The notes beneath the pieces are model-generated. The model saw nothing but the letters and a program-made list of their open reading frames with translations. It searched no databases and was not told where the DNA came from. The position numbers and the translations under genes were made by a program. A stretch of 64,000 nucleotides of DNA from Azorinus chamasolen (taxonomy: Eukaryota > Mollusca > Bivalvia > Cardiida > Solecurtidae): NCBI GenBank assembly GCA_963576725.1, contig OY755242.1, positions 6,180,240 to 6,244,239 on the forward strand. The letters are read 5' to 3'. Position 1 is the first letter of the stretch. The number at the start of each line of letters is the position of its first letter. This document shows, piece by piece, positions 1-11,556 of this stretch.

Positions 1-85
1 CCTCCGTTTTGAAAGAATAGACAAGTAAAATGTCTCCCTAATGTTGATGAAACGATCCCCGAGTTACACGACATTTAATCTGGGT

Positions 86-236
86 CCATGCTATAAAACT
101 TTTTAGTTGAGTCTGAGTGCGTTCTAAATTTGAGTTCTCAAGCTTTTGATTGATGAGATTTGAGCCAGAGGCTCAAATCTGACCAATCAAAAACTTGAGA
201 ACGAACTCAGACTATACTAAACGTTTTATAAGCATG
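86..236. mobile_element. Palindromic MITE, family A
   Basis: A near-perfect 150-bp inverted repeat: the left arm starts CCATGCTATAAAAC and the right arm ends GTTTTATAAGCATGG, with GAGTCTGAG / CTCAGACT and a TTGATTGGTCAGATTTGAG core. It has no coding capacity. Two further copies lie near 16335 and 49760. It is a foldback or miniature DNA transposon; the superfamily is unknown because no clear target duplication is visible. Confidence 0.6.
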
Positions 237-239
237 GAT

Positions 240-870
240 ACTGATTTCAAGTTGTTTCAAGATCCCAAGCATATGTCAGTAGGTTCGCGCTTTGTGGGGT
301 TACAATTAACATCAACGGAATGAGATGTGAAATTATTGTTGTTCAAATCTGCGTATAGTGTCACAGTTTGGTCTGGAGTAAATCTGTTTGCCTTAATGTA
401 CGAGGGACATTTTTTAAGTCAAGAAATGTTCAAGCGATAATGACATTGCACATGTACATTGTATCGCAGAAATCTAGTTTAATCTTTCTCCGCTTGAGTA
501 ATGGCAACATAAGTGACGCACTTGATCCCTCTGCACGTCACGCCGCGAATTTAGAGGTGGTATTATTCACTTGCAATATTGAGGTAAAAGTGTCTGGGCA
601 TAGGCTATTTTGCACAGTTCGAACCCATTACGGGTGTCCGTCGTCAGAGTCAGAAATGCATGCCGATGTGCAGGCAGTTCATAGAGAGGATGCTTTCATG
701 TAGGGTACAGCGTTTTAGAGAAGGTTGGCTGTCGGATGAAAATGACCATAAGCGGGAGGGGGAGGCCTGTTACCATTGTGACGGAAAAGAATGTTGCTGT
801 CCTGATATCACGATATACACTGTATTCACGATATACACATACATAACTTGCATTCATTCGTCAAGTATTT
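240..870. other. No recognisable gene
   Basis: Open frames of 111 and 77 codons occur here, but neither resembles a known protein and their composition looks like random sequence. I see no repeat family or RNA gene. Confidence 0.4.
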
Positions 871-875
871 TAAGA

Positions 876-1080
876 TACAGTAAACCCCTGTAAACCAGAC
901 GTTAAATGTAGTATAAATATCGGTCATGGAGACAGGAGACAGCTTAATGTAGGGTGAAAGTCATGCAGAAGGCTCCTCTAGAAGCATGGTTTTAATCCTG
1001 CCTTAATCGGCAATCTGCTGAAAAAGTATCTGTTATAAATTCGTATCTACCAGAATTTCTGTTTAGAGGTTATTTCTGTA
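876..1080. mobile_element. pogo-like MITE (CAGTAAA termini, TA flanks)
   Basis: The left end reads TACAGTAAACCCCTG and the right end AGAGGTTATTTCTGTA, so the element lies between TA dinucleotides. The centre holds the family hairpin: TTAATGTAGGGTGAAAGTCATGCAGA, then the reverse arm ending CCTGCCTTAA. The TIR type and TA target resemble pogo/Tigger (Tc1-mariner) elements; there is no transposase. Confidence 0.55.
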
Positions 1081-1673
1081 TTGCGTGAACGAATAGGACT
1101 CTGGACAGTCTGCGTCCCCCTGGGCTCCCTATTTGCTCACTGGTAAGAAAAAACAGACTATGATTAGACTAGCATAACAAATAATCGAAATGTATGATAA
1201 ATGTGATCCACGTCGTTTAGAAGAAATAGTACCATCTGATGAAACCTAGATATACCAGAGCACACGTCTATAAATAAGGTTTTGACTACTTCTAAGGAGG
1301 AAAGGCCTATTATTGCCCACCGAAGACCTTAAATCGGATGTTATATGTTCTTAAAATCCCAGTTCCCAAAGGCAGTTATGGGATTGATGATTTATACAGA
1401 GAAAACGTTCATACACAAGTCGTTGAACTCTATCAAAAACGAAAACCACGCACCGGCGCCCGTGGTGGCATTAAATCATTGAAAATTAAACTCGTAAATT
1501 CGACACTCTACACGAATTTTGGAAAGTATCTGGGCTTGATGTTTTAGAACATTTTCGATACAGCCTAGACCTATCTTAGTGTGTCTATTGCTTGTTACCA
1601 AAACTAAAATAAATGCTAGAATGACACATCTTCCACTCCCGCTGCTGTATTGGGAGTCCGGTATATCAGTGTC

Positions 1674-1923
1674 TTAACACTTTACTCCATAAATATGACT
1701 TTATATACCTTTGCAAACAGAGTAGACACATGTCAGACAGCTCCTGTAGGAGTCGTCTGATAAGGGTCTGCTCTGTTTGCTTATGATATAATATAGATAT
1801 AATTTTAAAGTTTCTTTGATGGCACAAAACGTTTCACGTCCTTGAGCTACTATACAAATTAATCTAAATAATACTCATCATGTCTTGATTTCTTACATGA
1901 ACATTCATGGAGCAAAGGGTTAA
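1674..1923. mobile_element. TTAA-flanked MITE, family T
   Basis: The element is bounded by TTAA at both ends. Its core is a hairpin: GCAAACAGAGTAGAC, then a GACAGCTCCTGTAGGAGTCGTC palindrome, then GTCTGCTCTGTTTGC. The termini resemble TTAACCCTTTCCC / GGGAAAGGGTTAA seen in other copies. TTAA duplication suggests mobilisation by a piggyBac-type or similar transposase, which is not encoded here. Confidence 0.6.
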
Positions 1924-2004
1924 GCGGATACCTATAGACGCGAACCGGAGTAGGGTAGATGAATGTAATATGTGGACATATTTAGAAGGGTTTCAATGTA
2001 AACT

Positions 2005-2181
2005 TACTGACCGTTCCAAGGCGGTGCTTCCATCTTCCCCCTATTGTGTGTTTGTTTTGTCTTTGTGCGTCTCTTGTTGTTTTTATAGTTATGTACATTT
2101 GCTGTTTCCTTGTGTTGCTGTTCGGGCGACTGTTTGTTCTGTATGTGGTGTTTCCTGCATGACTCATTTGTGTACTTTTAC
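2005..2181 (+). mobile_element. Naiad family 2, 3' UTR fragment
   Basis: Matches the 3' end of the family 2 Naiad at 56562-57765: it starts at the conserved ACTGACCGTTCCAAGGCGGT block and ends with CCTGCATGACTCATTTGTG. The copy is strongly 5' truncated and non-coding. Open frames over it are by-products of its T/G-rich sequence. Confidence 0.75.
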
Positions 2182-2839
2182 TATTTCAAACATAACTAGA
2201 AATACTGCTCTACTCTGTGAACTTCAAACTGACCCTCGTAGATCTTATACTATAAATCGTACCATGGTAAAACATTCGCATGTTCACACTCGCATTAAAC
2301 AGTCAGCTAAAATAAGTATTCAAATAATTATTGTTATTGGATAGTCCTTGATTGGTTGAGCTATGTCGATGTAACACTATATTTACTCTCTATATAAGGC
2401 TGTTGACACCTTTGCAAACAGGATATACCCAGATAGAGGATTCATGTCCATTCCGTTTGTTTATTGAATAATACAGGCCAGATTCTACAATTTCTGACAT
2501 GGCTAAAAGTTCATGAGTCCGTGTGTCATTATAATTTTCTGCTAAAACATACCGGTATTCATAATGTCAGTAATTATTCCATACATATGAATGAAGTAAA
2601 TAAGTAATTATGTGTATAACAGATACCTCGACTCGCACATCAACTATACGGAATCCTAAATAAGGCAGATATTATAGAAACACAATATTAGCCCATTATG
2701 GAAATTAGTACTATTGTTTCTAAGGAATCGATTTCACCATTTTCTTTTGAATATTCATGAAAAAAAATAATTGCATCATGAATACGTATGTTTATAGTTT
2801 ATCCTAAAGAAAATGACAATCCAGGACAAAGACAAGTTC

Positions 2840-3420
2840 AATAAGGGTTGCCAGAAGGTGAACGTGGGAATCCCATACATACGTGGAACCTCAGAAGCCC
2901 TACACAGAACTTTCGAGAAACATGGCATCAACATGTATCACAACTTACCCATGTCAAAGACAAAACAGAAAAACTGAAAAATGTGGTGTAGTGTATTACA
3001 TCAAATGTCAACAGTGCAATAATGATTACATAGGAGAGACAGAGCGCTCATTAGATATCAGACTTAAAGAACATACAGCCAACTCGGCACACACACACTG
3101 GACATCACATACAGCCAACTCGGCACACACACACTGGACATCACATACAGCCAACTCGGCACACACACACTGGACATCACATCAGTCCACAGAATACTAA
3201 AATAATCACTTCATAGGACACACACATTACGAGACGGCTTAAAGAGGCGATTGCAATAAAAAAGCGACTAAACAGGGACGAGGGGTTAGAGCTACCACCA
3301 GTCTACAACACTCTCCTTGTGTCATGTGACCTTCCTACGTCACGTGACTCAATCAACTAACCCAGCACAACAGCTGATGAAGATCGTGAGATACGATTGA
3401 ACATTCCAAAATTGTAAGTG
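2840..3420 (+). pseudogene. Canonical Penelope-like element remnant: RT C-terminus and GIY-YIG endonuclease
   Basis: One frame from about 2845 reads like the linker that follows the RT in Penelope-like elements (VGIPYIRGTSEALHRTF, then KHGINMYHNLP). A shifted frame (2883-3200) carries the GIY-YIG domain: GVVYYIKC, CQQC, YIGETERSLDIRLKEH, with the YIG, arginine and histidine residues in place. After 3 copies of a 36-bp repeat the frame closes, and a further piece near 3228-3310 (RRLKEAIAIKKRLNRDEG, then LELPPVYNTL) matches the usual C-terminus. The endonuclease is C-terminal, unlike the Naiads elsewhere in the window. The copy is dead: a frameshift in the linker and a repeat expansion in the domain. 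Confidence 0.8.
3071..3178 (+). repeat. 36-bp tandem repeat, 3 copies
   Basis: Three identical 36-bp units (ACATACAGCCAACTCGGCAC plus a CA-rich half) lie inside the GIY-YIG domain and encode in-frame 12-residue repeats (HTANSAHTHWTS). Identity of the units implies recent expansion after the element died. Confidence 0.9.
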
Positions 3421-3714
3421 AATTGTTCTGAGTTATGAAATTAATCCAACCTAACGTGAAAATGTGGTTGTATGAAGTAAAGGGTTAAGCGAAAGCTTCA
3501 CAGATATGTATACACAATCCTCGTCGTACATCGTCTTCGGTTTGCAGGCATATCGCAATAAACTACTGGTCACAAGGGAAACACGAAATCTATTAAAACA
3601 TTGCAGCATGAAGGTCTGTAGGGATCGTCTATGTCAAGCATGGGTTCCAAATCCAGTACAATCTCGCTAATATGACCACAAAATGCATTAACACAGGAGT
3701 CTGTCAAAACAGAT

Positions 3715-3805
3715 GGTTGTTTAATGCAGGACCAACGTGATGAAGAGAGTTCCTTGAAGGAGCTTTCTGCATAACTTCTGTCCTATATTAAGCCATCGCC
3801 TGTTG
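3715..3805. mobile_element. MITE hairpin core, partial
   Basis: Shares the GGAGCTTTCTGCATAAC and GTCCTATATTAAGC arms with the pogo-like MITEs at 7230 and 45383. Ends are not resolved. Confidence 0.4.
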
Positions 3806-4690
3806 TAAAATTCCAGAAATACACATGTATACGTCTTTTAGCGAGACTTTACAGTATATCACTATTAAACGATCAGTTTGGTACAGCTAGATATACGTGA
3901 TAGTACTTAGCTGTACAATATGTGTAAAGGATTTGCGTTGAACCATTGTAAAATTGTCATTATTTTCACAGATACCAATTTATTTGACACACCGCCAATA
4001 GTTTCTCAAAACATTGGCCGGATCGAGTTTAGTCATAATTGCACATATCTAAATTTGAACAGACATTATTGTTTCACAGCGAGGTGAGGGCTAATCTATT
4101 AATATAAAGTTAAATATGAACAGTTCTCCATATTGGTATGCTACTGATATACTAAAACCGACAGTTTGTTACTTTTAGTAAGGCATTGAAATTGAACCAC
4201 AACTGATGTGCATAAATGTGTTTCTTAAACATAACTCTTACATATCTGGAATGAATCATTATGGTAAATTCTAACACGACTCTGAAGCTACGGCATATAA
4301 ACAAAGAAAACCGAGAACCGTGCTTTAAGCCGTGATAATGAACTGCACGCGCGGCATTTCAATCGGCTGTTCCATTTCCCCCACACGCGAAATGTATGTT
4401 CCATGTTCAAACCACACACAGTCAAAAGTATTTTCACATTTCTAAATCTGTAAACACGATGGCTCTTGCATAGAGGTGTGCAGACATAATGTAAATGTTA
4501 TAGTTGTTCGCTCTTCAATGTGAAAGGTGAAGCATTTTTGACATGGAATTGTTGTTTTCTGTTGAGATTTGGCCCTTTACTCGTACAGCATCATGGGTGA
4601 AAATCGATTAGAGTAAATACGTAAAAAGAAAATGGCGTAATCACTGACGATTCCAGTTTTTTGTTATTATAAAGTCGTGTTAGAATCGAA
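3806..4690. other. No recognisable gene
   Basis: AT-rich sequence with no open frame resembling a protein. I see only scattered MITE-like words (CACCGCCAATAGTTTCTCAAA near 3990 belongs to family S). Confidence 0.4.
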
Positions 4691-4692
4691 AT

Positions 4693-4817
4693 AACACATT
4701 CGTTGCTGTGCATTATCGCGCAATAAATCACAGTAAGTCTTTAAGGTATGGGTAATTAGATTTAATGTCTCAACTCCTGTGATCTAATGCGCGATAGTGC
4801 ACAGCTACGAATGTGTT
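4693..4817. repeat. 125-bp inverted repeat
   Basis: Left arm AACACATTCGTTGCTGTGCA, TATCGCGCA, TCACAG; right arm CTGTGAT, TGCGCGATA, TGCACAGCTACGAATGTGTT. The arms are about 40 bp and separated by about 40 bp. Probably a MITE; no second copy seen. Confidence 0.65.
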
Positions 4818-4956
4818 CTTCATCAAATGTATTAAAGATATTATAAAATATATACATGTAAAATGTTCGTATTATACTATAATTAAAAGTAATGGCAAGC
4901 CTTTTTCACCACTGGAATACAGTACCTGTTTGAGGGATTTTATACCCACTACAACA

Positions 4957-5045
4957 CACACGTACGTACGCACTCACTCACTCACTCACTCACTCACTCA
5001 TGCACACACCCACACACGCACCCACGCACGCATGTATACACACAT
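4957..5045 (+). repeat. (CACT)n and CA-rich microsatellite
   Basis: Seven or so ACTC units followed by CACACACCCACACACGCAC-type sequence. The open frame across it is a repeat artefact. Confidence 0.85.
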
Positions 5046-5254
5046 AAATTAACGTCCATGGCTTAACCGAAAACATTTTATTAGAGACGAAACATTCCTA
5101 AATTGGTTACCAAAGCTGAATGCAGCACACTTATAAGATGAACACTGATTTGGGAATTATATGACATTGGTCATTTATCTGACGGACATGTCTGTCAAGG
5201 TATATTCTTTAAACACAATTCTTCAGATTTTCCCATTCGTTATGCATGACCTGA

Positions 5255-5395
5255 TTCGCCTTCGCAAATAACTTGGATTCAGATGGGATACCGAGTAACT
5301 TGGCGTCTTATCAGGATCCAAGCTGGTTGACACTCGGACAATAGTTTCTCAAACGCTTGGGTGATTGAGGAGTAGTCAGCTGTTACTAGTCATTG
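5255..5395. mobile_element. MITE family S, partial
   Basis: Core GATGGGATACCGAGTAACT / TGGCGTCTTATC hairpin flanked by GCAAATAACTTGGATTC and by GACACTCGGACAATAGTTTC, as in copies near 14770, 30735, 60015 and 61440. Confidence 0.5.
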
Positions 5396-5399
5396 CGTG

Positions 5400-6400
5400 T
5401 CAAATCGAAAAAAGGTAAGTCCACATTTGTTGCATCTAACTGTGACTCGTTCTGCAGCATCGTGTGCATCACAAATACGTTTGTTCACGCATCTATGAAC
5501 ATACTACTATTTATCTCTTGGATGACCTGTTTTATTTATGATACATGAGAAAGACACAACATTTAAATCATAGTTTGCCTAGAAGTCGTTTTCATAACTA
5601 GATACTATGTGTATGATTGGTATCTAGGGTGTACTTTATATATAATTGAGTATTGTCTTTTATTACACGAGATACACGCACAGTGCATGTTATCCCTTAG
5701 CCTGCTATGAAGACAATGTCTGCTGACCGATCTGTTGACCGTTGTCACTTACTTCTGATTCACTCAAGCTTTGGAGATACTATTGACAGAGTATCACACA
5801 GCTTGGATCCGCGGTGTCTGATCTGGAACCAAGCTGTTTTCAAATGTCAGTTAGGTAGTGCTTGGTATGGTAAGGGTCAATACATTACATGGTCCTATTA
5901 GCCAGGCTCTCCCAAATCCATGCCTGAATGATAAATATCCAATTATCTATTGATAGTTTGTACACTTTATTGTTTCTCTATAATTATTAATAAAGGAAAT
6001 ATAAGTTGGTTATAACCATGCAATTGGGTCTTGCACACACCTTAATTGTGATGAGTATCTAGGTTTAATTGTCGTTTTGTTCACGCAAACAATGAATTGT
6101 ATTTTTTCGCACTCGCTTGCAACGTGTTCTCTTGGGATGACCCAGCTAGTAGCGGTATAAATTATAATTTTTTATGCAATGTTCAATGTATTTTGTACAA
6201 TAACAAGTCAACTATGTCTTCGATTCTCTTACACGTACTCAAATGTTAGTATCTAGAACAACGTCAAATACAAATGTAAAGTAACCCCTCTAAAGAATTA
6301 CATATCTGTGTCTTACATGCAGGTGGTAGCTTGCTACCTGGCGCAGATAATGCAGCAGCTTTCTGCACTGATTTCGTTCAGCATTAGACAATCACATGCT
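5400..6400. other. No recognisable gene
   Basis: Includes a further weak family S trace around 5760-5880 (GGAGATACTATTGACAGAG, CTTGGATCCGCGGTGTCTGA). The remainder is AT-rich with no coding signal. Confidence 0.35.
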
Positions 6401-6411
6401 ATTAACTCTTT

Positions 6412-6804
6412 ACTAAATAAATACGTATTTCTATGTCTTTGCAAACACAGTAGACCCAGATCAGACGGCTCTACAGAGTCTACTCTGATTGGTTATGATA
6501 TAATATAGACTGTGATTAAACAGTGTCTGCCATGACTAAATCTTCTTGTGTCCATGTGCTGTTATATTACAATTAATTTAATAAATATTTATGATGTCGG
6601 TATTTATATTCATGTAGTTAATGATTAAAGACATCTATGTTTGACGCTGTAGATACTTATTACTGTTTTGTCCTCAGTTACATAAAAATTCATAAAGTGT
6701 TTGTTTTCAAAAATGTATCGTTACCAAAGGACATGCCATTGTAATTGTTCACCTAACATTGTTCATGGTGTCATTATTTCTTACATGCATGTTCATTGGG
6801 TTAA
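6412..6804. mobile_element. TTAA-flanked MITE, family T, long version
   Basis: TTAA at both ends (TTAACTCTTTACTAAATAAA and TTCATTGGGTTAA). The hairpin core contains GCAAACACAGTAGACCCAGA, TCAGACGGCTC and a matching right arm. At 393 bp it is longer than the 240-250 bp copies. Confidence 0.55.
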
Positions 6805-6829
6805 GGATTTAGTAAAGTAAAGTACCTAG

Positions 6830-7125
6830 TTATAGTCTACTTTCAGTCCGCAGTCCGCTCAGCCGACTGTACATTTACTCCTCTGGTCATTAAGTCATTC
6901 GCCTACAGTATTGAGCACTGCTAACATATGGCGCATTAATTCAGCCGCAGTACCGGCTAGTGACTATCACAGGGACCCATTTGAACCCTTGGGTGGAGAT
7001 GAGGTGCGAGTGGGAGACACTGAAATGCGTCTCTGAAATTGCCGGGATGGACCGGGATTCGAACCCCGGACCTCTGGATTGGTAGCCAAGCGCGTTGCCA
7101 CTAGACCACCGCACACCACACAAAT
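6830..7125 (-). mobile_element. tRNA-derived SINE
   Basis: On the minus strand a tRNA-like head starts near 7121: box A-like TGGTCTAGTGGCAACGC, an anticodon arm with loop CTACCAA (ACC, glycine-like) and box B GGTTCGAATCCC at about 7055. The body continues to about 6830 through CACTCGCACCTCATC and GGGTTCAAATGGGTCCC. The anticodon stem has mismatches and the acceptor arm does not close, so this is a SINE, not a working tRNA gene. RNA polymerase III would initiate from the A and B boxes if active. Confidence 0.75.
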
Positions 7126-7229
7126 GCGTATGTATAATATTTACCTCCGTATCGACTTTAAACAAAATACGAAAACCTAAATACTGCAAGTATTATAGCA
7201 ACACATCATTAGTCCATTGTGGAAATTAG

Positions 7230-7614
7230 AACAGTAACATCCCACTAAACAGGACGTTAAATTCAGTATAAATACCGGTGTTGGAGACAAGTTGCAGCTT
7301 AATCTATTCCCTCATATTGACGCCTTTTAGCACCTCTGTAAAAGCAAATGCTCTTTTTATCCCAATTGTTTCAAACCTACACAATTCTAAACATTTTCCG
7401 TTCCCTAGTACATGCTCCTTTTCGGTGGATTTATTCAATTAGGTAGGATCTAAATATAGTTTATAAGGGAATGGGTTAACGCAAGGTGGAGGTCATGCAC
7501 AAAGCTCCTCTAGGAGCTTTCTGCATGACTTTCATCCTGCATTAAGCAGTCACTTGCCTAAAAGTATGTAAAATCTTCTCTACTAGAATTCCTGTTTAGA
7601 GCGGTTCTATTGTA
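7230..7614. mobile_element. pogo-like MITE carrying a nested element
   Basis: Left end ACAGTAACATCCC and right end AGCGGTTCTATTGTA match the pogo-like family. The usual GCTTAATGCAGG motif is split by the insertion at 7299-7479. The core palindrome is AAAGCTCCTCTAGGAGCTTTC at about 7499-7520. Confidence 0.6.
7299..7479. mobile_element. TTAA-flanked MITE nested in the 7230 MITE
   Basis: Starts TTAATCTATTCCCTCATATTG and ends GGGAATGGGTTAA. TTAA is present on both sides, and removing one TTAA plus the insert restores the AGCTTAACGCAAGGTG of the host MITE. This shows the TTAA target duplication directly. Confidence 0.75.
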
Positions 7615-8436
7615 TTATTTCGTATAGGGAATCGGTGTACGCGACAGCTTCATAAATATGTATATAATAACCGTTCGTTGCTTGTCGGAGCTATTCATTT
7701 GCCAAAGTATAAGACTTTCATGCATATCGGAATAAACTACTGGTCGGAAAGGAAACATAAAACCCATTCAGTCATTGCGGCGTGCATATTTGCCGGGTCT
7801 ATCTATTCCCAGATTGAGTTTCAAATATCAGCAAAGTCTCGCTAATGCAAACACAAACTTAATTAACATAAAGAGTCTGTTGAAACAGATGATTGTATAA
7901 TGCAATGAATAGTAATGCAGATTATAGGAGCTTTCTGCATAACCTTTGTCCTGTATTAAGCTACCACATGTGTTTCAAATCCAGAATTACACCCCTGTTT
8001 AGTGGTCGTATTAGCGAGACTTTCCTGTATATCAGTTTTACCAAATCAAGTTTATATAGCTAGCTACACGTACCTGTTCTAGTCACTAGCTTTATAAATA
8101 AATTATGCGTAAACCATTTTGCTTTGAACCATCGTAAAATTGCCTTTATCATAGCCATTGGCCGCTTGTCACATACGCCAACTTCGCACGCAAAGATGAT
8201 AGGCGTGCATGATAGGCTTTCATGACACATACAGCAGACTTGTCAGTTTCTGTTATTAGTATCGAAAGCAGTGGTATGAATTAACACTTATCCCACTAGC
8301 TCGCAGTTCTGGCCCAGATGAGACGTACAATAGCATAGCATTTCACCAGGATTAAAGTTGTTTGACGTGTGTCCGATAGTTTCTCATAGGCTTGGTGCAT
8401 CGACATTAGTGAACGATTGCACATTTGAGAGGACAT

Positions 8437-8631
8437 TACAGTAAACCACTCTATAACGGCCACTAAATTGTGTTAATTGGTATTTTGGGCAGGTGGCTGC
8501 TTAAAGCAAGGTGAAAGTAATATAGAACGCTCCTGTTCTGTTTCACTTCCACCTTGCTTTATGGAGCCACCTGCCATCAACACAAATTACTTGATGTAAT
8601 TTAGTGGTCGTTATAGAGAGGTTTTACTGTA
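8437..8631. mobile_element. pogo-like MITE
   Basis: TIRs TACAGTAAACCACTCTATAA and TTATAGAGAGGTTTTACTGTA, TA at both ends, and the subterminal CACTAAATTGTGTTAAT / AATTTAGTGG. The central hairpin is GGTGGCTGCTTAAAGCAAGG against CCTTGCTTTATGGAGCCACC. Close relative of 46207-46414. Confidence 0.8.
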
Positions 8632-8639
8632 TTGTTTTA

Positions 8640-9560
8640 CATTGCATATAATGTTAAATATGTAAACTAATGGATTTTGACAAACTAGAACCGACATCTT
8701 TTTTGTATTTTAGTAAGACATTAGAAACAGGATTCTGAAGAAACATGGCTTGAGAGTTCTGAGACCTAACCATGAATGTTTCAGATACATTCATTATCCT
8801 AAAGCTTTTACAACATTATATTCATGTGAACTAGTCGTATTACATCAATATAAAAATAATGGCAATCCGTTTCCATCAGTCGAATACAACGAGTTACACG
8901 AATGTTAATAAACTATGTAGTCGTATATGTGACACTCTTCCAAATTCAAGTCTGAATGATAACTATTAAATGTGTCCACTATATTGTTTCTCTGTAATTA
9001 TTGATAAGGGAAACATAATTACGCCAATGGTATTGTGTCTCTCAGATATCTTAATAGTGAATAGTGCATGTGTATAAATGTTGTTTTTTGCAATCAATGG
9101 TGCTGATCTAGTGACACCATTTTAGTGCAGACACCTGTAAAATGTTCTCCAGTAGCTGCATGAATACATTTAAGAGTTTATGCAATGTTCAGTATAGCTT
9201 GTATAATAACGAATTACCCATAGCCTGAATTCCACAAGAATTTCAAATATAAATGTTCAGTTGGAGCTTTCTGCATCGAGTTCATCCTGTATTAAGCTAC
9301 CATTTGCATTTAAGACCAAACTTAAATATAGTTTTTATGGTGCTTTTGATGCCGCCTCATGGTTTTACTGTATTCACATTTACTTAGTATTTATTAAGTA
9401 TACTGAATAAAATGGATCATTAGTACAAGATATAAACATAATATTTTCTAGTATTCTCCCTAATAAATGCCCCCATACTAATAAACACAAGGAAAAATGC
9501 CAATGAACAAAACAACTAATTGAAAAATAACCATTAAATAAATAAATAGAGATTCTGTTT
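8640..9560. other. No recognisable gene
   Basis: AT-rich; a weak MITE trace at about 9240-9300 (GGAGCTTTCTGCATCGAG, CCTGTATTAAGC). Nothing coding. Confidence 0.35.
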
Positions 9561-9567
9561 TCAAACT

Positions 9568-9660
9568 ACATGCGGTAGCTTAATGCAGATTGAAAGTCGT
9601 GCAGAATTATTCCATATGAACTTTCTGCATTGCTTTCATTCTACACTAAGCAGACAACTG
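9568..9660. mobile_element. MITE hairpin core
   Basis: GCTTAATGCAGATTGAAAGTC with reverse arm GCTTTCATTCTACACTAAGC, the core of the pogo-like family. Terminal repeats not found. Confidence 0.45.
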
Positions 9661-10755
9661 AGTGCAAAATACAACAATCACCCTTTAAGTGTGTTAGTAA
9701 GTTACCTCCTAGGCCGTTTATTAGAGATAATATGTTAACCCTAATCCTGTTGAGATCAGCCATATTGGATCTGGTGACGATGCCGAGTAACTCATATGAT
9801 ATGGATATAAGTTGTTTACCAATTGGCCGATAGTTTATTCAAATCATCATTAAGATTTTAAGCAGATCGACAAAACTCCCCCAGAATTCAAACATTGCAT
9901 TTCTTTGTACATATACACTAAAAATCCCTCACACCGAGGACTCAAAGGAAGTCTGGTTCTAGAGTTAGCTGATTGCAGTGACACAGAATACTGACATACG
10001 GACTTTTCCTGTATAACCTTCATTCTGCATTATCAACCATCTGCCTGATGGGTATTTAGTATGTTTTTGTGCATTTGTGTGATGAGTTTCCATTTATACA
10101 ATTAGTTTGAAATACCAAGTTAATGTGTAGTTTATTTAATGTCAATGATCAATTACGTGAGTGCATCTGCAAGGCTATAGAATCAATTAATTATTCCGAA
10201 TCATTTACACAAACCATAGCCCAAGCCGTATTAACCATTATCCCGTACAATTATAAAGTCTGCTCCAATGTGGATCTGGAGCCGTTATGACTACTGATGA
10301 GTCGATCAAACCGACGAGAAACTGTCGGCCGCGTGTCAACAACTTGTATCCTGATGAGACGAAAGGTTAGTCGGCTTCTCATCTGAATTCAAGCTGTTTA
10401 CAAATTCGACTCTGTTCGTAAATGCACACATAAGTGAAACATACTTACCCTAATAGAATGCTATGCTGAGAAATGTTTTATTGATACAATTATTTCGTTC
10501 ACATAAATTTAAACAACAAGGTATAATCAATTCACAGAGAAGATATCCCGTTACCAACTCAGACGGTTTGCAAAGGTAATCACAGATTCGCTTGCATCGT
10601 GCTTAAATGTTCCTCTGCACGCAATGATCAAGTTGTCACGTTTGTCATGTGTTTTTGTTGCATGCAACTAAGGCTTGTAATTCATTTCTCGGTCAAAGAA
10701 GTCGTATTGTTTTGTTATTCGTTTCTCCATTGAGACGCATTGGACATATTTGCAA
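9661..10755. other. No recognisable gene; decayed family S MITEs
   Basis: Fragments of family S at about 9780-9840 and 10260-10400 (GTGTCAACAACTTGTATCC, TGATGAGACG). A hammerhead-like string at 10285 is discussed under rejected items. No coding signal. Confidence 0.35.
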
Positions 10756-10761
10756 ACAGAG

Positions 10762-11127
10762 TACAGTGCTCCCTCCCTACAACGGCCCTCTCAATAACGA
10801 TTCCCTCCTTACGACAACACATGTCACTGTTTCCGAAACAACAAGGCTCCAGAAACAACCTTTTTCAATCGTATTTTCTTTATGCCTCCATCAAACCCTA
10901 TGTTTTGACCACTCTTTAGAATCGTCACTTTGTGAGGATTCTAAAGAGTAGTCACAACATAGGGTTTGATTGAGGCATAACGGTTTTAGTTCTCGAAATA
11001 TACCTTATCTGGGTATCTGCAAACAAGCTAATCATGTTTGATTTTCCCTCCCTATAACAACTCCCTCTGAACAACACATTCAATATTCGTATCCCAAAGG
11101 GTGTCGTTGTAGAGAGGGAGCACTGTA
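10762..11127. mobile_element. 366-bp MITE, family C
   Basis: TIRs TACAGTGCTCCCTCCCTACAA and TTGTAGAGAGGGAGCACTGTA between TA dinucleotides. The centre is a perfect hairpin: CAAACCCTATGTTTTGACCA, CTCTTTAGAATCGTCAC, and its complement. The copy at 43810-44174 is the same element in the opposite orientation. TIR and TA target again suggest the Tc1/mariner-pogo group. Confidence 0.85.
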
Positions 11128-11319
11128 GTCCGATATCTGGGGAGTCGGCTTTGTACGAACCGTCTTATCAGGATCTACTCTATTGACTGATATAAATTGC
11201 TAGACCTGAATCAATGAAATTGGCCTTAAACATATGCATTCACCTTTTGATATAACACTATAAAATGATTAATTATTTAATCGTACGGTCTATAGCAACA
11301 CGGTTCTACGGCGCATGCC

Positions 11320-11556
11320 TTAACCCTTTCCTTCATATAAACTCTTTTTGCACGCAATTGCAAACAGAGAAGACCCAGATCAGACTGATCAGAGTCTGCT
11401 CTGTTTGCAAATGGAGTGGGATAGGTCTGTTTCTGCATTTTCTAAAATGGCTACAAGGCTCAACATTCGGTATTTCATTGTACATTGTAACTATGTTGTC
11501 CATGAATAGTCAGTAGGTAGTGAAATTTAGAATAAATAGAATAGAGAAAGGGTTAA
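11320..11556. mobile_element. TTAA-flanked MITE, family T
   Basis: Bounded by TTAACCCTTTCC and GAAAGGGTTAA. Hairpin core GCAAACAGAGAAGACCCAGA, TCAGACTGATCAGAGTC, TGCTCTGTTTGCAAATG. Confidence 0.8.

Noticed and set aside
7050..7121. A tRNA-Gly gene on the minus strand
   Set aside because: Box A and B are good, but the anticodon stem has mismatches, the acceptor arm does not close and the homology runs on into a SINE body.
10283..10325. Hammerhead ribozyme (CTGATGA ... GAGAAAC)
   Set aside because: The putative stem II leaves two extra bases before GAAA, stem III has about three pairs, and the sequence is a family S MITE variant in which other copies lack the core.
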